Positions 1 to 5,768 of a stretch of DNA of 6,892 nt are shown here, piece by piece; positions within the stretch are counted from its first letter, which is position 1, and each line of letters opens with the position of its first letter. The translations under genes were made by a program, and so were the position numbers. The DNA comes from Gemmatimonadota bacterium (GTDB lineage: Bacteria > Latescibacterota > UBA2968 > UBA8231): the NCBI GenBank assembly GCA_026706505.1, contig JAPOYQ010000595.1, positions 1 through 6,892 of the forward strand. Direction: 5' to 3'. Below the pieces are notes generated by a model that was not told the DNA's origin, searched no databases, and saw nothing but the letters and a program-made list of their open reading frames with translations.

Positions 1-53
1 GAGTTGGAACCCCTTGAAGTCCGGAGCCGTATTTGGTTACTTGTACTTTTACG

Positions 54-94
54 TCCGACAGAGTCGGAATCAATATAACTCACCAGCCACTGGT
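54..94 (+). promoter_or_regulatory. Leader of the PhyH operon: two inverted repeats and a possible -10 box
   Basis: Two short perfect inverted repeats lie ahead of the first gene. TCCGAC-AGA-GTCGGA occupies 54-68 (6-base arms, 3-base centre) and ACCAG-CCA-CTGGT occupies 82-94 (5-base arms, 3-base centre). TATAAC at 74-79 between them resembles a -10 hexamer; no good -35 lies at the usual distance (TTACGT at 49-54 would give a 19-base spacer). If that -10 is real, the first repeat overlaps the spacer, where a repressor could bind, and the second lies in the 5' untranslated leader just before the ribosome binding site. No T-run follows either repeat, so a terminator is unlikely. The repeats are visible; their function is inferred. 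Confidence 0.3.
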
Positions 95-99
95 ATCAC

Positions 100-104
100 A
101 GGGA
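100..104 (+). promoter_or_regulatory. Ribosome binding site that sets the start of PhyH dioxygenase A
   Basis: AGGGA lies 6 bases before the ATG at 111 and 9 bases before the ATG at 114. It favours this ATG pair over the in-frame ATG at 33, which would add 27 residues that the downstream paralogue lacks. Confidence 0.55.
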
Positions 105-113
105 AACGAGATG

Positions 114-968
114 ATGACCCCCGAACAGCGCTATTTTTTTGATTTAACCGGCTACCTCCATTTGCGCGGTGTTCTGAGTGAGAGCGAACTCCGCCCCGCC
201 CAAGATGCAGCCCAGCGCTACATCGACTCGCCGCCAGACCAGCTACCAGAGGGCTTTCGCATCGACCTCAACCGTGAGCACTTCAACTGGTATCTCTACG
301 CCTTCGCCTTTGACAAGGCCCTCGAACGGCTGACGATGCACCCCAAAACTTGGCCCATCCTGCTCGAACTGACCGGCGGCAAACCCAAGCTAGGCGGGGG
401 CAATATGATGGTCGATGTCCACGGCAAACCTTTTCATCCCCTGCATTCGGGCCTCGAATCAGACCTGCGCAAAGACCGGCCGGGCTGGCGTCGCAGTTTT
501 GTCAAGGACGGCAAAATATACAACAACGACTTGGTGTTTTTCTTTTATCTGACCGACGTTTTGCCCGGCGACGGCGGGCTCATTGTCGTACCCGGCTCGC
601 ACAAGGCCAATTTCCTGCGCGAACTCCACTACTTCTATCCAGAAAGTTACACCCCAGACGGGGGATACAACGACGATTATTTCAGCACTGAAGTGCCCGA
701 AGGAGTGGCCAATCCCACGCCTAGAGCCGGCGACGTAGTCATTATGTCCGAACACCTCACCCACGGCGCCCTCTCCTGGGAGCCCAAAGACCGCGACCGC
801 CGCTTTCTCACTCTGCGCTACGGCGTACAGCACATCGGCCCCTCCGACCCCTTTCCCGACGGCGTCAAGGCCCAATTGTCTCCCGAAACCTTGGAACTAA
901 TCGCCGTGCGCGACTTCAACGACCGCAAGGAAATCACCACGCGCGACACACTAGAATTGACCGTATGA
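114..968 (+). CDS. Phytanoyl-CoA dioxygenase (PhyH) family protein A
   Basis: Probable non-haem iron, 2-oxoglutarate-dependent oxygenase of the PhyH fold, cytoplasmic (no signal peptide or membrane segment), 284 residues. The start at 114 matches the MTPEQRYFFD start of the paralogue at 2425; the adjacent ATG at 111 would add one Met. Recognisable blocks are DVHGKPFHPLHSG at 101-113, the strand VFFFYLTDV followed by PGDGG and PGSHK at 141-164, THG at 216-218, and DRDRRFLTLRY at 226-236. H217 is the likely distal iron ligand, and R229 or R230 the likely 2-oxoglutarate-binding arginine. The proximal motif appears to be H111-S-G113 rather than the usual HxD, so the iron carboxylate ligand may be missing. 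It is the first gene of an operon and its stop overlaps the next start (ATGA). The family hydroxylates varied small molecules; the substrate here is unknown and the phytanoyl-CoA name should not be taken literally. Confidence 0.88.
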   Translation: MTPEQRYFFDLTGYLHLRGVLSESELRPAQDAAQRYIDSPPDQLPEGFRIDLNREHFNWYLYAFAFDKALERLTMHPKTWPILLELTGGKPKLGGGNMMVDVHGKPFHPLHSGLESDLRKDRPGWRRSFVKDGKIYNNDLVFFFYLTDVLPGDGGLIVVPGSHKANFLRELHYFYPESYTPDGGYNDDYFSTEVPEGVANPTPRAGDVVIMSEHLTHGALSWEPKDRDRRFLTLRYGVQHIGPSDPFPDGVKAQLSPETLELIAVRDFNDRKEITTRDTLELTV

Positions 969-2413
969 ACGAACTGCTGGTCGAACGCCTGCCCCCCATC
1001 GTCGATATCGGCCCCGAACGCCAACTCTTCCTCGATGACCTGCTGATCGATTCGCTGGAAAACGCCGCCCGCTTTGTGCATCAGCCACGCAAACTCGCGG
1101 AGAATCCCGTCTTCGAGATGGAAAAACCTTGGGAGGGACAGCGCTTCCTCTACTGCGATGTAGTTAAGAACCGCGACAAAGGCACATATAATCTCTGGTA
1201 CAGCATTTACCCCGAAGTAAATAACCCCGGCTTGTGTTACGCCGTCTCAGAGGATGGCATCCACTTCGAGCGCCCCGAACTGGGAATAGTCGAATTCAAT
1301 GGGTCAACGGCCAACAATCTGCTCGCCCTGCCAGCGGGCTTTGCCCATGACATGACGGTCGCCAAAGACGAGCGCGAACAAGATCCGGCGCGGCGCTACA
1401 AAATGGCCTACTACTACGCGGGAGGGGTGGGCATGGCTTGGTCGCCCGATGGGCTGCGCTGGACCGCGCACCAGCCCAATCCAGTGATCGCCCCCACGGG
1501 CGATGCCTCTCAGTCCCTGTTTTGGGACCAGCGCTACGGACTGTACGTCATGTACTTGCGGCCCAACGGCCACCACAAAAAGCGCACCTGGCGCAACAGG
1601 GGCGTGCCCTACGACGCCTCGGTTTTTCCCACCCGGCGCATGGGGCGGGCCGAGAGCATTGACGCTGCTTCGTGGACTCACATCGAAGAAGTGCTCACCC
1701 CAGACCAGCGCGACGGCCCTGGCACTGAGTTCTACTATATGCCCGTGCTGCCATACCAAGGCGCTTACCTCGGATTTCTCAATGTCTATCACGAGTTCAC
1801 CGGCGATTCCCAACCGCTAGCGGGTACTAACTACACCATAGACGCCCAACTCACCTTCAGCCGCGACGGCCGCCAATGGACGCGGGTCTGCGACCGCCAA
1901 GTCTTCCTCCGCGGAGACGAGCAAGCCTGGGACGAAAAGCGCTTGTACATCGATCACGTCCAAGTCGAGGACGAATGCATCCGCATCTACTATCGCGGCT
2001 CGAATATCCCGCACGCCGGCATCAACGATTTATTGGGCACGCAGCACAACGGCCGGCCTTTGCGTGGCGATGCCCTAGGTATCGCCGAATTGCGCGTAGA
2101 TGGCTTTGTCTCTATTGCTTCAGGAGACCAGCCGGGAAGTCTGACGACCCGACCGCTGCGCTTTGACGAGGGCAACGCCCTCCGGATCAACGCCGACGCC
2201 AGCCAGGGCGAAATGCGCGTCGAGGTGCGCACCCTCTACGGGGCGGTCATCGATGGTTTTTCCCTAGGCGAGTGTCTGCCGCTAAACGCAGATTGCACGA
2301 CCCACGAAGTCCAGTGGCGCAGCGGCCGCACGCTGGCACAACTCAAGGAGCCGGTGCGCCTGCATTTCAGCCTGCGTCAAAGCCAGCTCTATTCCTTCCA
2401 AATCGTTGCATAA
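965..2413 (+). CDS. Five-bladed beta-propeller glycoside-hydrolase-like protein (GH32/GH43-type)
   Basis: Protein of 482 residues without a signal peptide. It resembles the many uncharacterised GH32-like propeller proteins of Planctomycetota and related phyla. The N-terminal block QLFLDDLLIDSLENAARFVH (20-39) leads into the propeller. Three blades carry an S-x-D-G turn ending in an aromatic residue: SEDGIHF (95-101), SPDGLRW (160-166) and SRDGRQW (299-305). Other typical pieces are YNLWYS (75-80), FNGSTANN (111-118) and DPARRYKMAYY (140-150). From about residue 378 the C-terminal part, beginning DGFVSIASGD and ending LYSFQI, looks like the beta-sandwich that follows the propeller in GH32-type enzymes. 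The catalytic acids cannot be assigned by eye, so it may be a glycosidase, phosphorylase or binding protein. Its ATG overlaps the stop of PhyH A by 4 bases and no clear ribosome binding site precedes it, pointing to translational coupling. The position between two PhyH genes suggests a shared substrate. Confidence 0.8.
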   Translation: MNELLVERLPPIVDIGPERQLFLDDLLIDSLENAARFVHQPRKLAENPVFEMEKPWEGQRFLYCDVVKNRDKGTYNLWYSIYPEVNNPGLCYAVSEDGIHFERPELGIVEFNGSTANNLLALPAGFAHDMTVAKDEREQDPARRYKMAYYYAGGVGMAWSPDGLRWTAHQPNPVIAPTGDASQSLFWDQRYGLYVMYLRPNGHHKKRTWRNRGVPYDASVFPTRRMGRAESIDAASWTHIEEVLTPDQRDGPGTEFYYMPVLPYQGAYLGFLNVYHEFTGDSQPLAGTNYTIDAQLTFSRDGRQWTRVCDRQVFLRGDEQAWDEKRLYIDHVQVEDECIRIYYRGSNIPHAGINDLLGTQHNGRPLRGDALGIAELRVDGFVSIASGDQPGSLTTRPLRFDEGNALRINADASQGEMRVEVRTLYGAVIDGFSLGECLPLNADCTTHEVQWRSGRTLAQLKEPVRLHFSLRQSQLYSFQIVA

Positions 2414-2418
2414 AGAGG
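2414..2418 (+). promoter_or_regulatory. Ribosome binding site of PhyH dioxygenase B
   Basis: AGAGG begins one base after the TAA stop (2411-2413) of the propeller gene and lies 6 bases before the ATG at 2425. It fixes that start and rules out the long in-frame extension back to 2272, which would run inside the propeller gene. Confidence 0.7.
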
Positions 2419-2424
2419 TACAGC

Positions 2425-3279
2425 ATGACCCCCGAACAGCGCTACTTTTTTGACTTGACCGGCTACCTCCACCTCAAAGGCGTGGTGCAAGGAGCGGAAT
2501 TAAAAGCGGCCCAAGACGCGGCCCAGCGCTACATTGACACGCCACCGGAGGAGGTGCCCGCTGGCCTCGAAATCAATCTCGAGCGCGAGCATTTCAACTG
2601 GTATATCAATGCCTTCGCCTTCGACAAGGCCCTCGAAACGCTGACCCTACACCCCAAAACTTGGCCCATCCTCAAGGAGTTGACCGACGATCGGCCGCGC
2701 CTGACCAGCGGCAATCTGATGGTCGATGTCCACGGCAAGCCCTTCCATCCCCTGCACGGCGGCGTACCCGGGTCACCAGCCCTCAATCCAGAGCAGGGAC
2801 GCTACAGTACAATCGGCGGCAAAGTCCAGTGCAATGATCTAGTCTTCTTCTTCTACCTGACCGACGTCTATCCCGGCGACGGCGGGCTTATTATTCTCCC
2901 CTGCAGCCACAAGACCCACTTCGACTATCCGCGGTCGCTTTTCTACCCCGAAAGCTATACAGAGGATGGATACAACGACGAGTACTTCAGCACCGAAGTG
3001 CCCGAGGGAGTGCTCAATGTAACGCCCAAGGCCGGCGATGTGGTCATCATCTCCGAGTTGGTCACCCACGGCGCGCTCTCCTGGGTGCCCGAAGACCGCG
3101 ACCGCCGCTTTCTCACGCTGCGCTACATGCAGCAACACGAAAGCGTGCGCGGCGGTCTAGACCGTTTCTCCCCAGAGGTCAAGGCTCGCCTCTCGCCGGA
3201 AACCTTGGAACTAGCCTCACCGGCCTCCTTTACCCACATCAAGGAAATCGTCGAACAAGAAGTCGTCACACTGAGCTGA
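2425..3279 (+). CDS. Phytanoyl-CoA dioxygenase (PhyH) family protein B
   Basis: Second PhyH-family oxygenase of the operon, also exactly 284 residues, about 63% identical to protein A by hand count. Residues 1-110 and 172-234 are strongly conserved, including MTPEQRYFFDLTGYLHL, HPKTWPIL, DVHGKPFHPLH, FFFYLTDV, FYPESYT, YFSTEVPEGV and DRDRRFLTLRY. H215 (THG) is the likely distal iron ligand and R227 or R228 the likely 2-oxoglutarate contact. The proximal site reads H111-G-G113, again lacking the Asp of HxD. Differences cluster in the loop at 113-132 and in the C-terminal 45 residues, which suggests a different substrate or reaction step. The usual PGSH turn is PCSH here (C160). It is the last gene of the operon and ends 4 bases before the stop of a convergent gene. 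The A/B pair most likely arose by duplication. Confidence 0.88.
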   Translation: MTPEQRYFFDLTGYLHLKGVVQGAELKAAQDAAQRYIDTPPEEVPAGLEINLEREHFNWYINAFAFDKALETLTLHPKTWPILKELTDDRPRLTSGNLMVDVHGKPFHPLHGGVPGSPALNPEQGRYSTIGGKVQCNDLVFFFYLTDVYPGDGGLIILPCSHKTHFDYPRSLFYPESYTEDGYNDEYFSTEVPEGVLNVTPKAGDVVIISELVTHGALSWVPEDRDRRFLTLRYMQQHESVRGGLDRFSPEVKARLSPETLELASPASFTHIKEIVEQEVVTLS

Positions 3280-3286
3280 GCGCTCA
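3277..3286. repeat. Perfect 10-base palindrome spanning two convergent stop codons
   Basis: TGAGCGCTCA is its own reverse complement. Its left arm contains the TGA stop of PhyH B and its right arm the TGA stop (TCA on the + strand) of the cyclase gene. Neither side has a T-run, so it is not a convincing intrinsic terminator by itself, and no other terminator is visible between the converging genes. Confidence 0.6.
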
Positions 3287-3949
3287 ATCGATCTCTTCTA
3301 GCGCAATGGCCCGGGTCCAACTAGCCGTGACCCGCTGCATCTTGAGCGGCAGAGCGATAAAAAAGACGCGATCCTTTGTCAGTTGCTCCAATCCCAAGAG
3401 GGCGTCCACCATGGGAATGCCCTCTTCCAGCAGTCGGCGCTCGGCATCGATGTGAGCGTTGGGCACAGAGGATGGACCGTAGTACAAACCGCCGCTCGAA
3501 GCCAGCAATTTGATTCGCGTTTCGATAAAAAAGTCCAGCACTTCGGCTTCGAAGTAAGGTAGCTCTCCGCTGTGTCCGGGATTGGTGCGCACCAGCACAA
3601 TATCGCCGCTTTGCACCCCTGCCCGACGAAATTCGTCGGCGCGGATTCCCTCTCCTGGCCCCTTGTGCGACAGATCGCAGACCACGGCCTCGCCAATGTA
3701 GGACGCCAACGGCATACCGGCCATGTCCGGCCCTTCATCTAGGTATTTGTAGGCCCCCTCGCAGTGCGTACCATTGTGCGTCTGGCTCTGAATGAAGTGC
3801 ATCCGAGCCCCGTAGGCCATAAACTCCTGCACCTCCACAGAGCGACCGAAAAAGGGCTCGCCATGCAGGTAGTGCCCGTCGATTTTCTGCTCTCCAGGAA
3901 TCATCTCGTGCGATAGGTCGATGATGCGGTACTTGCTCAGATCAATCAT
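3284..3949 (-). CDS. Cyclase family metal-dependent hydrolase (kynurenine formamidase-like, PF04199 type)
   Basis: Protein of 221 residues, the normal size for this family, whose members hydrolyse amide or lactone-like bonds using a divalent metal; no signal peptide. Family marks are IDLSHEM at 10-16, HNGTHCEGAYKY at 58-69, GDIVLVRTN at 115-123 and a C-terminal RAIALEE (213-219). The canonical metal motif is HxGTHxDxPxH. Here H58, G60, T61 and H62 are kept, Asp is replaced by E64, and the P and final His are replaced by A66 and K68, so the metal site is altered or one ligand comes from elsewhere. The start is set by GAGGA 7 bases upstream; an in-frame start at 4084 would overlap the neighbouring toxin gene and add 45 unrelated residues. 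It converges with the PhyH operon. The substrate is unknown; assigning it to tryptophan breakdown is not justified. Confidence 0.85.
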   Translation of the reverse strand: MIDLSKYRIIDLSHEMIPGEQKIDGHYLHGEPFFGRSVEVQEFMAYGARMHFIQSQTHNGTHCEGAYKYLDEGPDMAGMPLASYIGEAVVCDLSHKGPGEGIRADEFRRAGVQSGDIVLVRTNPGHSGELPYFEAEVLDFFIETRIKLLASSGGLYYGPSSVPNAHIDAERRLLEEGIPMVDALLGLEQLTKDRVFFIALPLKMQRVTASWTRAIALEEID

Positions 3950-3956
3950 TTTTTTT

Positions 3957-3961
3957 TCCTC
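3957..3961 (-). promoter_or_regulatory. Ribosome binding site of the cyclase gene, followed by an A-run
   Basis: On the minus strand GAGGA is followed by seven A residues and then the ATG, which carries the run on by one more A. With the two A's of the site's own end the leader is strongly A-rich. The spacing of 7 bases supports the start at 3949 over the upstream in-frame start at 4084. Confidence 0.65.
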
Positions 3962-3985
3962 AACAGAAGTGAATACAGACGGACA

Positions 3986-3999
3986 CTGGATATTTCCAG
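3986..3999. repeat. Small inverted repeat in the cyclase leader
   Basis: CTGGA-TATT-TCCAG has perfect 5-base arms around a 4-base centre, 36 bases upstream of the cyclase start and 45 bases past the toxin stop. It could be an operator or an RNA hairpin in the leader. No T-run follows it on the minus strand. I could not identify a convincing promoter for the cyclase gene in 3950-4044. Confidence 0.3.
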
Positions 4000-4044
4000 A
4001 TAGCGTATGGGAGCTTCCTATAAAAGGGCAACGACTGAGGTGGG

Positions 4045-4560
4045 TTACTGCCCTATGTCGATTCTCTTGAGCACCTCTCGACACAGATCGGCTGAAATCC
4101 AGATATCGTCGTGAGTGATGATAGTCTCCATAAAAGCATTGACTTCAGCAGAGGAAATCAAGTTTTCTCGATAGGCTTGAACGAGCATGCCTAATGTGCC
4201 TTTGACAGTCAAACCGAGCCTTTTAGCTTCTTCTCTAGCCTTCAGGTCATCGAGTAGTATTAGGCTATCCGATTCTTGGGTACTGAGATAAATAGCTTCT
4301 TTTTCTCCTGCATCCAGATCTAGTGAGGCGATCCTAGAGGGTAAATCATCCGAGGCTATCTCCTCAACGATGAGTTGATTTTGGCGGATTGCTATTTCGG
4401 CCCTCTTTGCATCTATGTGCCCTTGCCTCCCTCCCTCGACGACGACCTCTCGATGAACATTTGTGGGGATACTTACCTGCCCGAATAGTCGAAAGAGAAT
4501 ATCCAAAGCACCAATTTTACCTAGTGCCATCAGAGGTCCGGAATTACAAAAGACCTTCAC
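4045..4560 (-). CDS. DUF3368 family PIN-domain toxin
   Basis: Protein of 171 residues matching the DUF3368 branch of PIN-domain proteins, toxins thought to cleave RNA. Family landmarks are NSGPLMALGKIGALDIL (6-22), VSIPTNVHREV (29-39), LDAGEKEAIYL (82-92), LILLDDLKAREEAKRLGL (100-117) and KGTLGMLVQAYRENLI (120-135). Candidate acidic metal ligands are E38, E86 and D104/D105. The first PIN acidic position reads N6; as I recall, Asn is frequent there in DUF3368 proteins, so this alone does not show inactivity. The start is GTG at 4558-4560, overlapping the TGA of the antitoxin gene by 4 bases (GTGA), so translation of the toxin is probably coupled to that of the antitoxin. Only a weak purine-rich site (AAGAAG) precedes it. 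The base composition is AT-richer than the flanking metabolic genes. Confidence 0.88.
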   Translation of the reverse strand: MKVFCNSGPLMALGKIGALDILFRLFGQVSIPTNVHREVVVEGGRQGHIDAKRAEIAIRQNQLIVEEIASDDLPSRIASLDLDAGEKEAIYLSTQESDSLILLDDLKAREEAKRLGLTVKGTLGMLVQAYRENLISSAEVNAFMETIITHDDIWISADLCREVLKRIDIGQ

Positions 4561-4820
4561 GTCAGTTCTTCTTGAACCTGGGTCTCACTCCAGCGGGGTT
4601 GGATTCCAAAGGCCCGAGCCTGTTGCACTACTTCCTGTTCTGTCAGACCGGCAATTTCTGCTGCCCGGCCAATCGATATAAGCCCCCGCTTATAGAGCAA
4701 CAGGGCTTCCTGAATTTTGACCTGAGACAATCCTAGCAACAATAGGTCGCCTAGACGATCTTTGTAGGCTTCCAACTCTGCCATTTTGTGATCGGGGATT
4801 TCGACGGTTGTCTTTGCCAT
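4557..4820 (-). CDS. UPF0175 family antitoxin
   Basis: Small protein of 87 residues of the UPF0175 type, the usual partner of DUF3368 toxins. Residues 1-30 begin MAKTTVEIPD, as in DNA-binding antitoxins that open with a beta strand. Residues 35-72 carry the family signature KIQEALLLYKRGLISIGRAA followed by EIAGLTEQEVVQQARAFGI, which reads as a helix-turn-helix. The C-terminal tail (73-87) would be the toxin-contacting part by analogy. An excellent AAAGGAG lies 7 bases before the ATG. Antitoxin first, toxin second with a 4-base overlap is the standard order for this module. It probably represses its own promoter in the 108-base gap upstream, where CCTG-ACA-CAGG (4853-4863) is a small inverted repeat that might serve as operator. 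Confidence 0.88.
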   Translation of the reverse strand: MAKTTVEIPDHKMAELEAYKDRLGDLLLLGLSQVKIQEALLLYKRGLISIGRAAEIAGLTEQEVVQQARAFGIQPRWSETQVQEELT

Positions 4821-4928
4821 TAGTAAGCTCCTTTCGGTCGTAAATCAATTAACCTGACACAGGGCTGCACGGCAACGTAAATATGGTATTGTGTACTGAG
4901 GGTCATAACAGCTTCTAACAATTTATAT
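4821..4928 (-). promoter_or_regulatory. Intergenic leader of the toxin-antitoxin operon
   Basis: This 108-base AT-rich gap should hold the toxin-antitoxin promoter. On the minus strand the best pair I see is TTATGA (4902-4907), 17 bases, then CATATT (4879-4884), matching the consensus at only 3 and 4 of 6 bases. AAAGGAG at 4828-4834 is the antitoxin ribosome binding site. CCTG-ACA-CAGG at 4853-4863 is a short inverted repeat. No intrinsic terminator for the upstream nuclease-like gene is evident, so read-through into the toxin-antitoxin genes is possible. Confidence 0.3.
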
Positions 4929-5741
4929 TTATCTTTCGTTTTGCCCTTCGATCAAATCAACCATTGAAAAATCTATATCCTTCAACCACTCTTGACTTAA
5001 AGGATAGTCCGCAAACGGATTATAGCAGACATAAAGTCTATGATAAACTTCAGGGTGATACACGATGTTAGGATCATTCCCACTCACTTTTCCATAACTC
5101 TGAAGATGAGCAACCGCACTTACTCTTTGACGATTACCATTGGCCATCCGATACTCATACTCATTCCTTATACCCACACATTCAGTCCAATCAGAATGAA
5201 CTTTAAGCTTCACTACCTCATGCCCATACATGCCACGTTCTATCTCATATTCTTCCAATCGAGACTCAGAAGAACCATCCACGAGAAGTAGCATCGTAGG
5301 GATGCCCTGTTCCCAAAACGTCTTGAATTGCTTTGAAGACTCTCTTATTTGATCATATACCCAACGACCTATACCATAAGGAGCACGATCAATGAGACCA
5401 TTCTCCTTTGTTATTCCTCCATCATCTCCTCGCCACTTGACTTCCACAGCCACTTTCTGTCCCGATGGATAAAACACAAAATCAGGAGTCTTCTCCGTAC
5501 CCTTAGGCACACGCATACACTTAATGCGCTTCTGTTGACAGAACTGACTAAAGTAGCACTCAGCCTGTTTGGCACTCTCCGCATAAATCCCATAGATATT
5601 ATCTTTGGGAATGTATTGAGAAAATTCTACTCCAGCCAAATCAGGGGGGCTCAAATAACGGCCCTTCTTAATGTGCCCCAACTCCAGATTGCCTTTTTTT
5701 AGTGTCTTTACCTCCAGCCACTCTACATCGTACTCCTTCAT
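4929..5741 (-). CDS. Uncharacterised protein with a PD-(D/E)XK nuclease-like core
   Basis: I do not recognise the family. The 270-residue protein has no signal peptide or membrane segment. Residues 1-50 form an N-terminal region of unknown type. Residues 55-105 read as a PD-(D/E)XK core: a helix with E61 (SAKQAECYFSQFCQQK), then P86-D87, a strand, and E100-V-K102 in KVAVEVKW. A later helix has Q131 and Q138 (YDQIRESSKQF), as often seen after such cores, then a hydrophobic strand TMLLLVDG (149-156). The C-terminal stretch NPFADYPLSQEWL (241-253) is distinctive but unassigned. No methyltransferase or helicase partner is visible, so it is not an obvious restriction system. AGGAG lies 7 bases before the ATG, and a sigma70-like promoter with a palindrome lies just upstream. 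It sits with a toxin-antitoxin pair in an AT-rich stretch (about 40-47% GC in lines counted), consistent with horizontal acquisition. A nuclease role in defence or DNA metabolism is inferred. Confidence 0.75.
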   Translation of the reverse strand: MKEYDVEWLEVKTLKKGNLELGHIKKGRYLSPPDLAGVEFSQYIPKDNIYGIYAESAKQAECYFSQFCQQKRIKCMRVPKGTEKTPDFVFYPSGQKVAVEVKWRGDDGGITKENGLIDRAPYGIGRWVYDQIRESSKQFKTFWEQGIPTMLLLVDGSSESRLEEYEIERGMYGHEVVKLKVHSDWTECVGIRNEYEYRMANGNRQRVSAVAHLQSYGKVSGNDPNIVYHPEVYHRLYVCYNPFADYPLSQEWLKDIDFSMVDLIEGQNER

Positions 5742-5768
5742 CGTCTCTCTCCTCTTTCGGCATTAGCA

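Noticed and set aside
33..113. Upstream in-frame ATG at 33 as the start of PhyH A
   Set aside because: It adds 27 residues with no counterpart in the paralogue and has no good ribosome binding site, whereas AGGGA precedes the ATG pair at 111/114.
459..875. A 138-codon minus-strand open frame inside PhyH A
   Set aside because: It is a shadow of a GC-rich gene; a similar shadow appears in PhyH B because the two genes are paralogous.
2272..2424. Extended start of PhyH B at 2272
   Set aside because: The extension lies inside the propeller gene in another frame; the ATG at 2425 has a ribosome binding site and matches the paralogue.
3277..3286. Intrinsic bidirectional terminator at the convergent junction
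   Set aside because: The palindrome is only 10 bases with no loop and no T-run on either strand.
3950..4084. Start of the cyclase gene at 4084
   Set aside because: It overlaps the toxin gene and adds 45 residues unlike the family; GAGGA before 3949 supports the shorter start.
4389..4736. A 115-codon open frame on the + strand
   Set aside because: It lies antisense across the toxin-antitoxin pair, both of which are recognised families on the minus strand.
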